DNA of 64,000 bases, from NCBI GenBank assembly GCA_963665185.2, contig CAXXPO010000015.1, positions 195,545 through 259,544 on the forward strand. The letters run 5' to 3'. This DNA is from G963665185 sp963665185. Its GTDB lineage: Bacteria > Desulfobacterota > Desulfovibrionia > Desulfovibrionales > Desulfovibrionaceae. Below, one piece after another: positions 52,827 to 62,224 of the stretch. The notes beneath the pieces were generated by a model. The model saw only the letters and a program-made list of their open reading frames with translations, ran no database searches and had not been told where the DNA came from. Each line of letters opens with the position of its first letter. Position 1 is the first letter of the stretch. The position numbers were made by a program, and so were the translations under genes.

Positions 52827-53048
52827 ATGAATTCAAAGGATACACCTTATATTGCCGAAGACGGAACGCTTGTCATCCCCGGAGAATGCTCCGACCACAG
52901 CGTCAAATGGTGGAAGGGGGAAGGCAGGCCCATTGAGGAATTGCTCAAGGATCTGGGCGCGCCCCCGGCAACCTGGGCAATGTACAGCGACAAGCCCTAC
53001 CCGGAAGATGGAGTCGGCGGTTCCGGTCTGGACGATGCCGCCACCTGA
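52827..53048 (+). CDS. Small hypothetical protein (73 aa)
   Basis: This short acidic protein has no signal peptide, no helix-turn-helix and no cysteine pairs beyond one CSD. It begins MNSKDTPYIAEDGTLVIPGE and is rich in Pro, Gly and Asp. The ATG at 52827 is preceded by AAGGAGA, with a rather long 11-nt spacing. An in-frame GTG at 52791 is the alternative. It lies alone between the divergent GNAT and the convergent nadE. The good ribosome site and protein-like composition argue for a real gene. No function can be assigned. Confidence 0.55.
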   Translation: MNSKDTPYIAEDGTLVIPGECSDHSVKWWKGEGRPIEELLKDLGAPPATWAMYSDKPYPEDGVGGSGLDDAAT

Positions 53049-53068
53049 GGCCTGAATTCCGCGCGGGG

Positions 53069-54760
53069 CTACTTCCGGGCCAGAGGCATGCGCCAGCCGG
53101 TGCCGAAGGCCCTGGAGGTGGTCTTCAGGCCGGGAGGGGCCTGACGCCGTTTGAACTCGGCCCGTTTCACAAGGGCCAGGATGCGCCGCACAACGTTCGG
53201 GTCATGGCCGCGGGCGATGATCTCGTCCTGCCCCAGTTTCTTTTCAATGTACAGATGGAGAATGGCGTCCAGGGTTCCGTAGTCCGGCAGGCTGTCCAGA
53301 TCCTTCTGGTCCGGCCGGAGTTCGGCGGAAGGCGGTTTGCTGATGGTCGCCTCGGGAATGTGCGGTCCCAAGGAGGCGTTGAGCCAGCGGCACAGGGAGA
53401 AGACCGTGGTCTTGGGCACGTCGGCGATGACGCCCAGTGCGCCGCACATGTCGCCGTAAATGGTGCAGTAGCCAACGGAAAGCTCGCTCTTGTTGCCCGT
53501 GGTCAGCAGCAGGGAGCCGAATTTGTTGGACAGGGCCATGAGCAGGTTGCCCCGGATGCGCGATTGGATGTTTTCCTCGGTCACGTCCGGTGAGCGCCCG
53601 GCAAAGGGTTCGGCCAGGGTCTTTTCAAAGCATTCCATGAGCGGGGCAATGGGCAGGGTCGCGGACCGGATTCCCAGGTTTCCGACCAGCGCGAGGGCGT
53701 CGTCCAGACTGCCCCGGCTGGAATAGGGCGAGGGCATGAGCACGCCCAGCACGTTTTCCGCGCCCAGGGCGTGGGCGGCCACGGCTGCTGTCAGGGCCGA
53801 GTCTATGCCGCCGGAAAGCCCGACCACCACGCTGGAAAATCCGTTCTTCCGGACATAGTCCCGCGTGCCCGTAACCAGGGCGCGCCAGATTTCGCTTTCC
53901 GGGGAAAAATCGTCCGCAGCGATTGAAGCAACCGAAGAATCCTGTTCAGCAGAGGCGCAGATGCCCGTTTCCGCGATGTCCACGCACCGGATGTCGGTTT
54001 CAAAGGCTTTGGCGCGGACAACGAGTTTTCCCTCGGCGTCAAAAACGGAACTCCGGCCGTCAAAAACGAGTTCGTCATTGCCTCCGCACTGGTTGACGTA
54101 CACCAGGGGAATTTCCCGGCGTTTGGCAATGCTGGAAAGCATGCACTCCCTCATGGCCTGCTTTCCCACGCAGAACGGGGAGGCCGATGCGTTGATCAGA
54201 ACGTCGGGATTCTGTGCCATCAGGAAATCCACAGGATCCAGCGCGTAGTGTTGCGCTTTCCAGAATTCCTTGTCGTTCCAGATGTCCTCGCACACGGTCA
54301 CGCCGATGCGGAGTCCGTCCAGTTCGAAGATGCCGGGCTGGGAAAATGGTTCAAAATATCTTTCTTCGTCGAAAACATCGTAGGCAGGCAGGAGTGTCTT
54401 GCCGAAGACCCTTTCAACGCTGCCGTTGCGCAGCAGCAACAGGGCATTGTGCAGGGGCTTGCCCCCCATATTGTCGTTTCCAGCCCCTGTGTTCCGGACG
54501 GCAAAGGCCACGGAGCCGAGCAGCAGGGGCGGTCCCTGGCGAAGATCATGCGCCAGGGACCGTGCCACCTCCAGGCACTCCCGGACAAAGGCGTCATAGA
54601 GTAAAAGATCGCGTGCCGGGTAGCCCGTCAGGACCATCTCCGGCGTGACGCACAGGTCTGCGCCGCGTTGTGCGGCCTGTTGCGCTGCCAGATAAACACG
54701 CTCGGCATTGCCGTGCAGATCGCCTACCAGGGGATTGAGCTGAAGGAGTGCGATGTTCAT
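53069..54760 (-). CDS. nadE: Glutamine-dependent NAD+ synthetase
   Basis: This 563-residue enzyme makes NAD+ from deamido-NAD+. The N-terminal nitrilase-type glutaminase (about 1-250) has the Glu in TPEMVLTGYPARDLL, the Lys in VFGKTLLPAYDVFDE and the nucleophilic Cys in GVTVCEDIWN (about 153-162). The C-terminal NAD synthetase has the PP-loop GLSGGIDSALTAAV (about 312-325) and TGNKSELSVGYCT. Both halves are intact. It is transcribed alone and faces the small gene at 52827. Confidence 0.96.
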   Translation of the reverse strand: MNIALLQLNPLVGDLHGNAERVYLAAQQAAQRGADLCVTPEMVLTGYPARDLLLYDAFVRECLEVARSLAHDLRQGPPLLLGSVAFAVRNTGAGNDNMGGKPLHNALLLLRNGSVERVFGKTLLPAYDVFDEERYFEPFSQPGIFELDGLRIGVTVCEDIWNDKEFWKAQHYALDPVDFLMAQNPDVLINASASPFCVGKQAMRECMLSSIAKRREIPLVYVNQCGGNDELVFDGRSSVFDAEGKLVVRAKAFETDIRCVDIAETGICASAEQDSSVASIAADDFSPESEIWRALVTGTRDYVRKNGFSSVVVGLSGGIDSALTAAVAAHALGAENVLGVLMPSPYSSRGSLDDALALVGNLGIRSATLPIAPLMECFEKTLAEPFAGRSPDVTEENIQSRIRGNLLMALSNKFGSLLLTTGNKSELSVGYCTIYGDMCGALGVIADVPKTTVFSLCRWLNASLGPHIPEATISKPPSAELRPDQKDLDSLPDYGTLDAILHLYIEKKLGQDEIIARGHDPNVVRRILALVKRAEFKRRQAPPGLKTTSRAFGTGWRMPLARK

Positions 54761-55011
54761 GGAAAAGGCATACCCTCAGAAGGGGTTGTCAGACAATACG
54801 GGACAGGCGGAAATGTCGGATTTCCCTTTCTACAGACATAGGACGGCAAAAGAACGGGGAGGAAATGCGCACATTCGGATGACAAAGTCCTTCCGACAAT
54901 TTATCATTACCCGAAAGGAGTCTTCCAGTGTACGAAGTTCCCATGGAGCCACACAAAGAATGCGGGCGCTGCGGGCAAACCCTGATACGGTCGGGATGAC
55001 GGCTGCACACT

Positions 55012-57894
55012 ATGAAAGCGTATAGTTACACGCCAGATCATGGAAAACCGCCTCCCGGGGATGCGAAACCAAAGACATCCCTGTTGGGCAGGCTGTGGGT
55101 GCGCTTTTTCAATGCCGGTGTGAACACCAAGGTAAGCCTGTTGACCGTGGCCGTTTCCACCCTGATATTTCTTTTTTTCGGGATCTACGACTACCAGTCC
55201 ATCAAGAAGCAGATGCTGTTGGACATCAATGATTCCGCCTCCATCATCAGCAGCGGATTGTCCAAGATGCTCCTGACCCCGGTCTGGAACGTGGATTTGG
55301 AAACCATAGAGGGCATCATGGCCACGGAGATGGAGGACAAGCGCATCTACGCCCTGTTCATCACGGAGCGCGACGGCAGCGTGTTTACGGGGTACATGCG
55401 CGACAAGGGCTGGAACATCGTGCCGTATAGCAGCGACCAGAGGGACGACCTCATCCGCCGCAGCCGCGAAATGAACATGAGCGGCCACAACCTGGGAACG
55501 CTCACCGTTCTCATGACCACACGGTTCATCCAGCAGGAGCTGGCCAACTCCCTGTTCATGACCGCCCTGCGCACCATACTCATCGAATCACTGCTGGTGC
55601 TGTGCATCTACGGTTTCATGAAGACCCTGCTCATCAACCCCATCCGCCACCTGACCGGCCTGGTCAGCAGTGTTTCCCGCCGCAAGGACTACTCCCTGCG
55701 GGCCAGAAAGCTGAGCAGCGACGAAATCGGCGAGCTTACCGACAATATCAACTCCATGCTGCGCGTCATCGAGGAGCGCAACATGCAGCTCCGCCGCTAC
55801 AGCATTTCCCTGGAGGAGCAGGTTGCCCAGCGCACGAGGGAACTTGTCGATTCCAACAGCCGTTTGCAGTCGGTCAACGGGGAACTGGCCCGGACCAGTC
55901 GTGTCGCCGAAAAGGCGAGCAAGGCCAAAAGCGAGTTCCTGGCGAACATCAGCCATGAAATCCGTACCCCCATGAACGCCATCCTGGGCGTTACCGAGCT
56001 CTTCCGAAGCACGGTGTTGGACGAGAGGCAGAACGAATTCGTCGGCATCGTCAAGACGTCGGCCACTTCGCTGCTCGGCCTGCTCAACGATATCCTGGAT
56101 TTTTCAAAGATCGAAGCCGGGGAAATGGCCTTGGAAGATATCGGGTTTTCCCTGTTCGACCTGATCAACGAGGCCGTGGACATGTACAGCGAGAGCGCGG
56201 GCAACCAGGGCCTGGATTTCGTGGTGGATATCGGGCCGGAAGTGCCGGACAACCTGGTGGGCGACCCATTGCGCCTTCGTCAGGTCTTGCTGAATCTGTT
56301 GTCCAATGCCTTCAAGTTCACATCCGAGGGCGAAATCGTTCTCTCCGTGAGCGCAGGGCGTGAAACCTCGACGGGCATTCCCCTGACGTTTTCCATCCAG
56401 GACTCTGGCATAGGCATTCCCGAAGACAAGCTCGGCTCGCTTTTTCAGCCCTTTACCCAGGCCGACGGTTCCACCACCCGCAGGTTCGGGGGCACCGGAC
56501 TCGGGTTGGCCATCTGCCGCAAGCTGGTCACGCTCATGCAGGGCGACATCAGCGTGGAGAGCGCGCCCGGCGAGGGCAGCACGTTTGTTTTTCATCTGAC
56601 CTTCCGCACGGACCCCTCGGCTCCCTCCAGCCATGCCCAGCTGGTCCTTCCTCCGCCCCTTTCCGGGGCCAGGGTCCTTGTGGTGGAGGACAACCTCATC
56701 AGCATGAGGGTCATCACCCGGATGCTTTCCGGGTTTGGCCTGGAAGTGGCGGGCGCTTCCAGTGCGGAAGAGGGGTTGCAGATTCTGGACAACCACCCGG
56801 AAAACGCCTTTCTCATGGTTCTCATGGACTGGTATCTGCCCAATATCGATGGCGTGGAGGCCAGCCGGCGCATCGCATCGGACCCCCGGTACAAAAATCT
56901 GCCCGTGCTTCTCATGACGGCCTACAGTGCCCAGCTCAAACCTTCGGGATTACGCAAGGCCGGCATCCGGCAGGTGGTGAAGAAGCCTCTCAAGAAGCAG
57001 CTTCTGTTCAACGCCATCATGGAAATGAACGGGTTGTTCACACCGGAAAACGGGAATGCGAAAAGTGCAGTGTTCAATACCAACCAGCTGGAAGGCGTTT
57101 CCGTTCTGCTGGTCGAGGACAACGCCGTGAACCAGCGCGTGGCCAGCGAGATTCTTCATCTGGCGGGAATGTCCACCCGTGTGGCCGACAATGGCAGGGA
57201 CGCCCTGGAGATTCTGGAAAGCGAACATTTCGACGTGGTGCTCATGGATCTGCAAATGCCGGTCATGGACGGCATTACGGCCACGCACCGTATTCGCGAA
57301 CAAGCGGAGCTGGCTGAACTGCCCATCATCGCCATGACCGCCCACGCCATGGAAGAGGACCGCAAGGCCTGTCTGGCCGCGGGCATGAACGATTACGTCA
57401 GCAAGCCCATCAGCCCGGAAATGTTGTTCCGGGCCATTCGGCGTTCCCTGGGCATCAACGACAAGGCTTCCACCATGACGGCTTTCAAGCCCTCCGCCGT
57501 GTCCCCTGCTTCTGAAGCGGCAGCCCGGCCATCTTCTGCGACTCCTTCCCGGCCTGTTTCCCTGGAAGGCTTCGATCTGGACGACGGTATGGAGCGGTTG
57601 GCGGATAATTGGGGGCTGTATCTGGAAATCCTTCGGGATTTTGCCGCCAACTACCAGGACTACGACCGGAAGGTGAGCGGCTTCCTGGAGAGGAACGACC
57701 TGCCGGGGCTGCGCAACTATGCCCATGCCCTGAAGGGCGCGGCTGGAAACATTTCGGCGGTGGACCTGCGTCTGGCCGCCATGGACCTTGAGCTGGCCAG
57801 CGCGGAAGAGGACCTGCAAGGCATTGAGGTTCACGCCGTCACTCTCGGCAAGGTTTTGCGCCGTGCCCTTGATGCGGTGGAAAAACTGGGCTGA
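55012..57894 (+). CDS. Hybrid sensor histidine kinase with two receivers and Hpt
   Basis: This 960-residue membrane kinase has TM1 (about 38-58), a periplasmic sensor domain (about 60-183), TM2 (about 185-205) and HAMP (about 206-262). HisKA follows, with the phospho-His in NISHEIRTPMNAI (about 312-324), then HATPase_c (DSGIGIPE, GTGLGLAICRKL). Two receivers come next, at about 554-675 (VLVVEDNLIS, phospho-Asp in VLMDWYLPNIDG) and about 700-820 (VLLVEDNAVN, VVLMDLQMPVMDG). A C-terminal Hpt has its His in NYAHALKGAAGNI. This is a complete internal phosphorelay. No dedicated response-regulator gene is adjacent, so its output partner lies elsewhere. An earlier start is unlikely. Confidence 0.94.
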   Translation: MKAYSYTPDHGKPPPGDAKPKTSLLGRLWVRFFNAGVNTKVSLLTVAVSTLIFLFFGIYDYQSIKKQMLLDINDSASIISSGLSKMLLTPVWNVDLETIEGIMATEMEDKRIYALFITERDGSVFTGYMRDKGWNIVPYSSDQRDDLIRRSREMNMSGHNLGTLTVLMTTRFIQQELANSLFMTALRTILIESLLVLCIYGFMKTLLINPIRHLTGLVSSVSRRKDYSLRARKLSSDEIGELTDNINSMLRVIEERNMQLRRYSISLEEQVAQRTRELVDSNSRLQSVNGELARTSRVAEKASKAKSEFLANISHEIRTPMNAILGVTELFRSTVLDERQNEFVGIVKTSATSLLGLLNDILDFSKIEAGEMALEDIGFSLFDLINEAVDMYSESAGNQGLDFVVDIGPEVPDNLVGDPLRLRQVLLNLLSNAFKFTSEGEIVLSVSAGRETSTGIPLTFSIQDSGIGIPEDKLGSLFQPFTQADGSTTRRFGGTGLGLAICRKLVTLMQGDISVESAPGEGSTFVFHLTFRTDPSAPSSHAQLVLPPPLSGARVLVVEDNLISMRVITRMLSGFGLEVAGASSAEEGLQILDNHPENAFLMVLMDWYLPNIDGVEASRRIASDPRYKNLPVLLMTAYSAQLKPSGLRKAGIRQVVKKPLKKQLLFNAIMEMNGLFTPENGNAKSAVFNTNQLEGVSVLLVEDNAVNQRVASEILHLAGMSTRVADNGRDALEILESEHFDVVLMDLQMPVMDGITATHRIREQAELAELPIIAMTAHAMEEDRKACLAAGMNDYVSKPISPEMLFRAIRRSLGINDKASTMTAFKPSAVSPASEAAARPSSATPSRPVSLEGFDLDDGMERLADNWGLYLEILRDFAANYQDYDRKVSGFLERNDLPGLRNYAHALKGAAGNISAVDLRLAAMDLELASAEEDLQGIEVHAVTLGKVLRRALDAVEKLG

Positions 57895-58157
57895 GGGATC
57901 TTTCTTTCAGAAAGGAATTTTGGGGAGAATACCAAGAAAAGGAGTGTTTGTGTCCTGCAGAGCAATGGATATTGTTCTCCTGGTTGCCGACAAGAGGCGC
58001 AACCAGAAGTAGACACGGTCTGCGGTCCGGTTTTGCAGGGCCGCATCCCCGCCTGCCCGGTCTTTTCTGCAGTATCGGGAAACAGTCCCCCAAGGGGTGT
58101 TCTTGTTTCGCGTCTTTTGTCCGTAGCCATTTTCCAAAACATGTCCATATGGTTTTG
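57895..58157. other. Intergenic stretch with a possible 20-codon ORF
   Basis: About 260 bp lie between the hybrid kinase and its likely terminator. Nothing strong is seen. A GTG at 57950 lies 5 nt behind AAGGAG and opens a 20-residue frame (ending DKRRNQK, stop at 58010-58012). It could be a small protein but has no further support. Confidence 0.3.
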
Positions 58158-58204
58158 CCGGAAAGCATGTCCGATTGCCTGCAATCGGACGCGCCGGTTT
58201 TTTT
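58158..58204 (+). terminator. Terminator downstream of the hybrid kinase
   Basis: GTCCGATTG and CAATCGGAC (58169-58177 with 58182-58190) pair around a CCTG loop. An outer CCGG/CCGG pair extends the stem and seven T follow on the plus strand. It ends 45 bp before the next gene. Confidence 0.65.
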
Positions 58205-58249
58205 GAGAATGCAATGGCCAAACAAGGGCTACCTTTGAGGAGAACACTG

Positions 58250-58753
58250 ATGCGGATCAGAAATGAAACCCCTGCGGATATCGCCGCAATTTCACGGATA
58301 CAATACCTCGCGTTCCGGAATCATCCACAGCATGCGCCGGGAGCCGAACCCACTGAACATGAAATTGTTGAACGGCTCCGCGTTGCAAGCGCTCTTTCCC
58401 TTTCCCTGGTGGCGGAGGACGGAACGGTCATGGTCGGACATATCGCTCTGTCCTCCGCGGCCGTAGGAGCGAAATCCGAGGGTTGGTTTCTCTTGGGACC
58501 GGTGGGGGTGCTGCCATCGTTCCAACGGCAGGGCGTCGGTTCGGCATTGATTCGTGAGGCATTGCAGCGGATGCGGAGCCAGGGAGCAGCGGGCATCGTC
58601 CTGGTGGGCGATCCCGCCTTTTATTCGCGCTTCGGTTTCACCCAACCGGACAGACTGACGTATGCCGGGGTTCCCGCCCGATATGTCCTGGCCGTGGCAT
58701 TCGGCGGCTCGGCCCCTGCGGGAGAAATAACGGCCCATCCGGCCTTTGGCTAA
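58250..58753 (+). CDS. GNAT-family N-acetyltransferase, YhbS-like
   Basis: This 167-residue protein has motif A VGVLPSFQRQGVGSALIREAL (about 84-104) and the motif B region GIVLVGDPAFYSRFGFTQPDRLTYAGVPARYVLAVAF, which is characteristic of the YhbS group (COG3153). The start at ATG 58250 follows a strong TGAGGAG. Substrate unknown. It is a monocistronic gene set between terminators. Confidence 0.9.
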   Translation: MRIRNETPADIAAISRIQYLAFRNHPQHAPGAEPTEHEIVERLRVASALSLSLVAEDGTVMVGHIALSSAAVGAKSEGWFLLGPVGVLPSFQRQGVGSALIREALQRMRSQGAAGIVLVGDPAFYSRFGFTQPDRLTYAGVPARYVLAVAFGGSAPAGEITAHPAFG

Positions 58754-58822
58754 CACCGTGTTGAAAGTCCGTCCTCGAAAGAGAGAGGGTTTTTCACTTT
58801 GTCTGCTGCTCCTGGTGTGATG

Positions 58823-58852
58823 TCCGCAAAATACGTCTGGGTATTTTGCGGA
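58823..58852. repeat. Palindromic element, type D (copy 2)
   Basis: TCCGCAAAATAC and its complement pair around a 6-nt centre. The unit is the reverse complement of the element at 35765-35794, and the similarity reaches into the flanks (GTGATG on one side, GGACCG and CCTGAAAAA on the other). Two further hairpins follow at 58889-58913 and 58915-58931. The 58754-59012 interval holds no gene. Confidence 0.6.
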
Positions 58853-59012
58853 GGACCGTGACCTGAAAAACGCGGTTTTCAGGTTCGCCATGCACCGCCA
58901 AAGGCGGTGCATGGCGGGCTATGCCCGCCATGTGACATGCCGCTGGTTCCGCTGCATTCATAATGATGCGTATTTAACGGACGCGACACGAGGGGCACAC
59001 CGGTAAACATGA

Positions 59013-59052
59013 AACCGCCTGTTTGTAGTTCACGAACAGGCGGTTGTTTTTT
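59013..59052 (+). terminator. Rho-independent terminator
   Basis: AACCGCCTGTT (59013-59023) and AACAGGCGGTT (59035-59045) form a perfect 11-bp stem followed by GTTTTTT on the plus strand. It lies 260 bp past the GNAT stop. It may end that transcript or an unannotated RNA starting in the gap. Confidence 0.7.
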
Positions 59053-59233
59053 GGCAGGCCATGATGGGCGAGGTCTGGACCCTTCTTACGCAGAGGAGTG
59101 GATTGTGGCGCGATTTGTGGCGGATGCGCCGGAACCGTGCGGGATCGCTGTGCAATGCGCGGGGAGTGTTTTTTGATCAACAGGGAACATGGCCTCCTCC
59201 GGAGGTGCTGTTTCCTGCCGGTTCCTCTTGATT

Positions 59234-59261
59234 GGCAATGCCCGATCCTGCGGGCATTGCC
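59234..59261 (-). terminator. Hairpin at the 3' end of the chemoreceptor gene
   Basis: GGCAATGCCCG and CGGGCATTGCC form a perfect 11-bp stem with a 6-nt loop, 22 bp past the receptor stop codon. The T-run is weak, so it may instead protect the mRNA end. Confidence 0.4.
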
Positions 59262-59282
59262 AAAATGTTTGCTTTGGACGGA

Positions 59283-61253
59283 TCATTCCTCTTTCATTTC
59301 TTCCACAAGATTTTCCAATTCCACCGACAATTTGGCGAGCTCGGCAACCGCCTGTGTGGCTTGCGACATGGCGGATGCGGTTTTCTGCGAGGTTATGTTC
59401 ACCAACTCAATTGCATGCGAGATTTCCTCGGAACTGCGGGCCTGCTGCTCCGAAGCGGTGGCGATGTTCTGCGCCTGCGTGTAGTTCTTGTCCGAGATGG
59501 AAAGAATCTCTTGCAGTACGCTGCTCGCCGTGCTTGCCATGGAAATGGATTTTTCCACTTCCAGGCGTGTGGAACTCATATGGGTCACGTTTTTGGCGGT
59601 CGCTTCCGTAATTGCGGTCACCGCGCTGGTGACCTCCGAGGTGGCGTGCATGGTTTTTTCGGCAAGCTTGCGTACTTCGTCGGCCACCACGGCAAATCCA
59701 CGCCCGGCATCCCCGGCCCGGGCTGCCTCGATGGCCGCGTTGAGCGCCAGGAGGTTTGTCTGGTCCGCGATATCGGAGATGACATTCATGATGGATTCAA
59801 TGCCGGCGACCTGCTTGCTCAGGCCGTTCAATTCCTGTTCCTGAATGCTGAACTGCTTGTTGATCGCCTTGATGACGGATTCGACCTCAAGAACGGTTTC
59901 GTTGCCGGATGTCGCCCGTTCGCGGGCATTTTCCGCATCCATTGCCGCTGCAGATGCGTTTTGGGCAACTTCCGAAACCGTGGCGTTCATTTCGTTCATG
60001 GCCACTGCCGTGCTTGTGGCGTGTTCTTGTTGCGTGGCCGCCCCCTTGGCGGAGTCGTCGATTTGCTTGGACAGTTCCCGGGCGGCCGAAGAAACCCGAA
60101 GAACAATGTCCTCCACGGTCTCGGCGGCCGCGAGCATGCCGTCTCGCTTGGCCTGCTCCGCCTCGAGCTTTGCTTTTTCCGCTTCTGCCTTGGCTTCCTG
60201 GGCTGCCTGTTCGCGGGTCTTTGCGTTTTCATGCTCGGCCTGCATGCTGGCGAAGGTTTCCTGCAGCTGCTGGTGCATCTTGATAATCGCCAGGTAGATG
60301 CCCCGTGCATTTTTTGCGGCCTCGAAATGGAGGGTGTCATCCCCTGTTGCGATTCTGTTCGCGATTGCGGCTATTACCTTGGGGTCACCGCCTATCTGGG
60401 TGCTGATTGTCCTTTTGTTCATAATCAGGATCAGGAGCGTCACCCCGACGAAGATGAAAAGGCCGACCCATAACAACATCCTCAGGTTCCGCAAAGAGGT
60501 GGCCATGGCGGTCTGGTCTTGCGCGCGCAAATCCTTAAGTTTGAGCACGAATTCGGAGATTTTGTCCTTTGCGCTCAGAAGAATCTGTTGTCCCACGCCG
60601 GAATCGAGGCGTTGGATGACTTTGGCCCACATGAGGTTGGTGTTTCCCACTTGCGACTGGCTGTTGGCGACAAGCTGCAGAAAGTCGGCCGCGCTGTTCA
60701 CGTGTTCGGGTTTGAGAACCGGAATTTCCTGCACCGCGGCATACATGTCGGCCTGGTCGATGCCCAGGTCGTCTGCAATTTGCCGGAAACGTTCAAAGTC
60801 GGGTTTTTCCGTCAGTACCTGGCCTCCCAGCCAGGAACCGATTTGAACACCATCGACGATGATGGGCACAGCGAAATCCACCAGCCCCGCGTGGCAGGTG
60901 TATACACTGGGGTTTCCGGTTTGCATCGCCTCCTGCCCGCCTTTCACATCATTTTCCGTGCACCGGGCAGCGCCTTCTTTGGTCGGGCGGATCAGACCGA
61001 AGCAAAAATTGCTGAACTCATCAAAAGTCTGTTCTTTTACCGGGGTTCCGTCGTGTTCCACAACGAGGTTAGCGATGCCGGTCATGTTGGAAAAAAGGCG
61101 TTGGAATTCGCGCAGAAATTTGGGATCCAACACTTGTTCCACTTTTACGTTGTTGCCTTTTTCAGCCTGCTTGGACCGTTCCTCATGTGTCATATCCAGG
61201 CGCTTTCTATCCAGGATGGAAGGTTCGGCTTCCTTTTTGTACCATTCGCTCAT
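59283..61253 (-). CDS. Methyl-accepting chemotaxis protein (PocR-type sensor), main frame of a frameshifted gene
   Basis: This 656-residue frame holds most of a chemoreceptor. It begins inside the sensor region (MSEWYKKEAEPSI, still CHASE3-like). A PocR-type ligand domain follows at about 40-200, with the conserved cysteines in NFCFGLIRP, ARCTEND and YTCHAGLVDFAVPI. TM2 lies at about 258-280 and a coiled coil at about 340-375. The signalling domain has the hairpin tip DQTNLLALNAAIEAARAGDAGRGFAVVADEVR (split here as about 510-541). It lacks its own signal anchor, because TM1 and the first sensor part lie in another frame at 61250-61588. One missing base at 61317-61321 explains the split. Confidence 0.88.
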   Translation of the reverse strand: MSEWYKKEAEPSILDRKRLDMTHEERSKQAEKGNNVKVEQVLDPKFLREFQRLFSNMTGIANLVVEHDGTPVKEQTFDEFSNFCFGLIRPTKEGAARCTENDVKGGQEAMQTGNPSVYTCHAGLVDFAVPIIVDGVQIGSWLGGQVLTEKPDFERFRQIADDLGIDQADMYAAVQEIPVLKPEHVNSAADFLQLVANSQSQVGNTNLMWAKVIQRLDSGVGQQILLSAKDKISEFVLKLKDLRAQDQTAMATSLRNLRMLLWVGLFIFVGVTLLILIMNKRTISTQIGGDPKVIAAIANRIATGDDTLHFEAAKNARGIYLAIIKMHQQLQETFASMQAEHENAKTREQAAQEAKAEAEKAKLEAEQAKRDGMLAAAETVEDIVLRVSSAARELSKQIDDSAKGAATQQEHATSTAVAMNEMNATVSEVAQNASAAAMDAENARERATSGNETVLEVESVIKAINKQFSIQEQELNGLSKQVAGIESIMNVISDIADQTNLLALNAAIEAARAGDAGRGFAVVADEVRKLAEKTMHATSEVTSAVTAITEATAKNVTHMSSTRLEVEKSISMASTASSVLQEILSISDKNYTQAQNIATASEQQARSSEEISHAIELVNITSQKTASAMSQATQAVAELAKLSVELENLVEEMKEE

Positions 61254-61588
61254 CTGGGCCTGCGCATCTGCCAGCGGCGAGGTGTCCAGCTGGATGGAAT
61301 TTCCGATTTCAATGGCTTTTTCGTGAGATCCTTGAATTCTTTCTGGAGCGTCACGTATGGAGTGAGATAGTCTTTTTTTCCTGTCAGCATGTAGTTCCGA
61401 ACGCTGGCTTCCATTTCATGCATTGTGCTTTCAAGATGGCCTGTAACCTGGATGAGGTTGACTGTTTTCGTCTGATTCGAATCAATTTTTTCAAAATCAG
61501 TCAGAACGGAAAAGACATATATGGAAACGACAAGAAACATACAGAGCATGGCCAAATTTCCAGCAGTAATTCTCGTTTGAAATTTCAT
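61250..61588 (-). pseudogene. N-terminal fragment of the same chemotaxis receptor (frameshifted)
   Basis: This 112-residue frame holds the missing start of the receptor: TM1 (AMLCMFLVVSIYVFSVL, about 13-29) and the first part of a CHASE3-like four-helix sensor (EASVRNYMLTGKKDYLTPYVTLQKEFKDL). After LTKK the frame goes wrong and ends 17 residues later. Adding one A to the A5 run (plus-strand T at 61317-61321) would give LTKKAIEIGNSIQLDTSPLA and join the main frame. This is a real disruption or a sequencing error in a homopolymer. Confidence 0.82.
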
Positions 61589-61600
61589 TACAGCTCCTCT

Positions 61601-62224
61601 CTAGTACACAACGTAGTGTTCTGAAAAAAATATAGATACGCCCTGGTATGCAAAGTAGAATCCAGTGAACGCGCAAACGCCCCTGGATATGTACATGACA
61701 AGGCGGTTGTTTAGTTTGAACGCAGCTAAAGATATCGGTAATACATAGATGGAGGTGGCAAGGAAGAAAAAAACAAAAAAAGAAAACCCCTGCCAGATGT
61801 TTCCATTTTCCATGGCAACGCTGAAGGCAAGTAAAATGGGAGGGCAAAGCGTGGCACTGCTCAACACTCCTGCCATGAAAACAGTCTTTTTCGTGCCGAA
61901 GAGCATTCGTCTGCCGGAACAGTGTTTGCGTGCACAGCTGTAAAAGGCCTGGATGATAAGCAACCCCCCCAGCACGATCTGAGAGACCGCAAGAATGACG
62001 TCCATATACGGCAGGCTGCTTCCATAGCTTCCGGCAAGTCCGGCCAGGACGCCCATCAGGCTGTACGTAACAAGCCTGCCGCCCAAAAAAACGCCGACCA
62101 TGCCCAGCCCGGCCTTGAGTCCTTTTTGCGGAGAGAGCAGCATCAAAGGGGCGAGCGTGGGAACGCACCTGACCATGCAGTACAGTCCCGCGGAAAACCC
62201 CAGGGAAAGCGCCTGTGCGATCAT
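61601..62224 (-). CDS. Polytopic membrane protein, TauE/SafE- or UreH-like
   Basis: This 207-residue protein has six hydrophobic segments. The N-terminal YCMVRCVPTLAPLML carries a C-x3-C-x-P motif at the end of the first helix, as in the COG2836 and CcdA/UreH-type families linked to metal handling or thiol transfer. A second pair (SSATLCPPILLAF) recurs in the fourth helix, which suggests an internal duplication. The start is ATG 62224, overlapping the DUF59 stop by 4 bp; an upstream in-frame ATG at 62239 is less likely. The partner gene encodes an exported DUF59 protein, so a metal- or sulfur-related task at the membrane is plausible. Confidence 0.75.
   Translation of the reverse strand: MIAQALSLGFSAGLYCMVRCVPTLAPLMLLSPQKGLKAGLGMVGVFLGGRLVTYSLMGVLAGLAGSYGSSLPYMDVILAVSQIVLGGLLIIQAFYSCARKHCSGRRMLFGTKKTVFMAGVLSSATLCPPILLAFSVAMENGNIWQGFSFFVFFFLATSIYVLPISLAAFKLNNRLVMYISRGVCAFTGFYFAYQGVSIFFSEHYVVY

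Noticed and set aside
57950..58012. 20-codon GTG-started ORF with a good ribosome site after the hybrid kinase
   Set aside because: It is too short and lacks conservation evidence; mentioned in the intergenic entry but not called as a gene.
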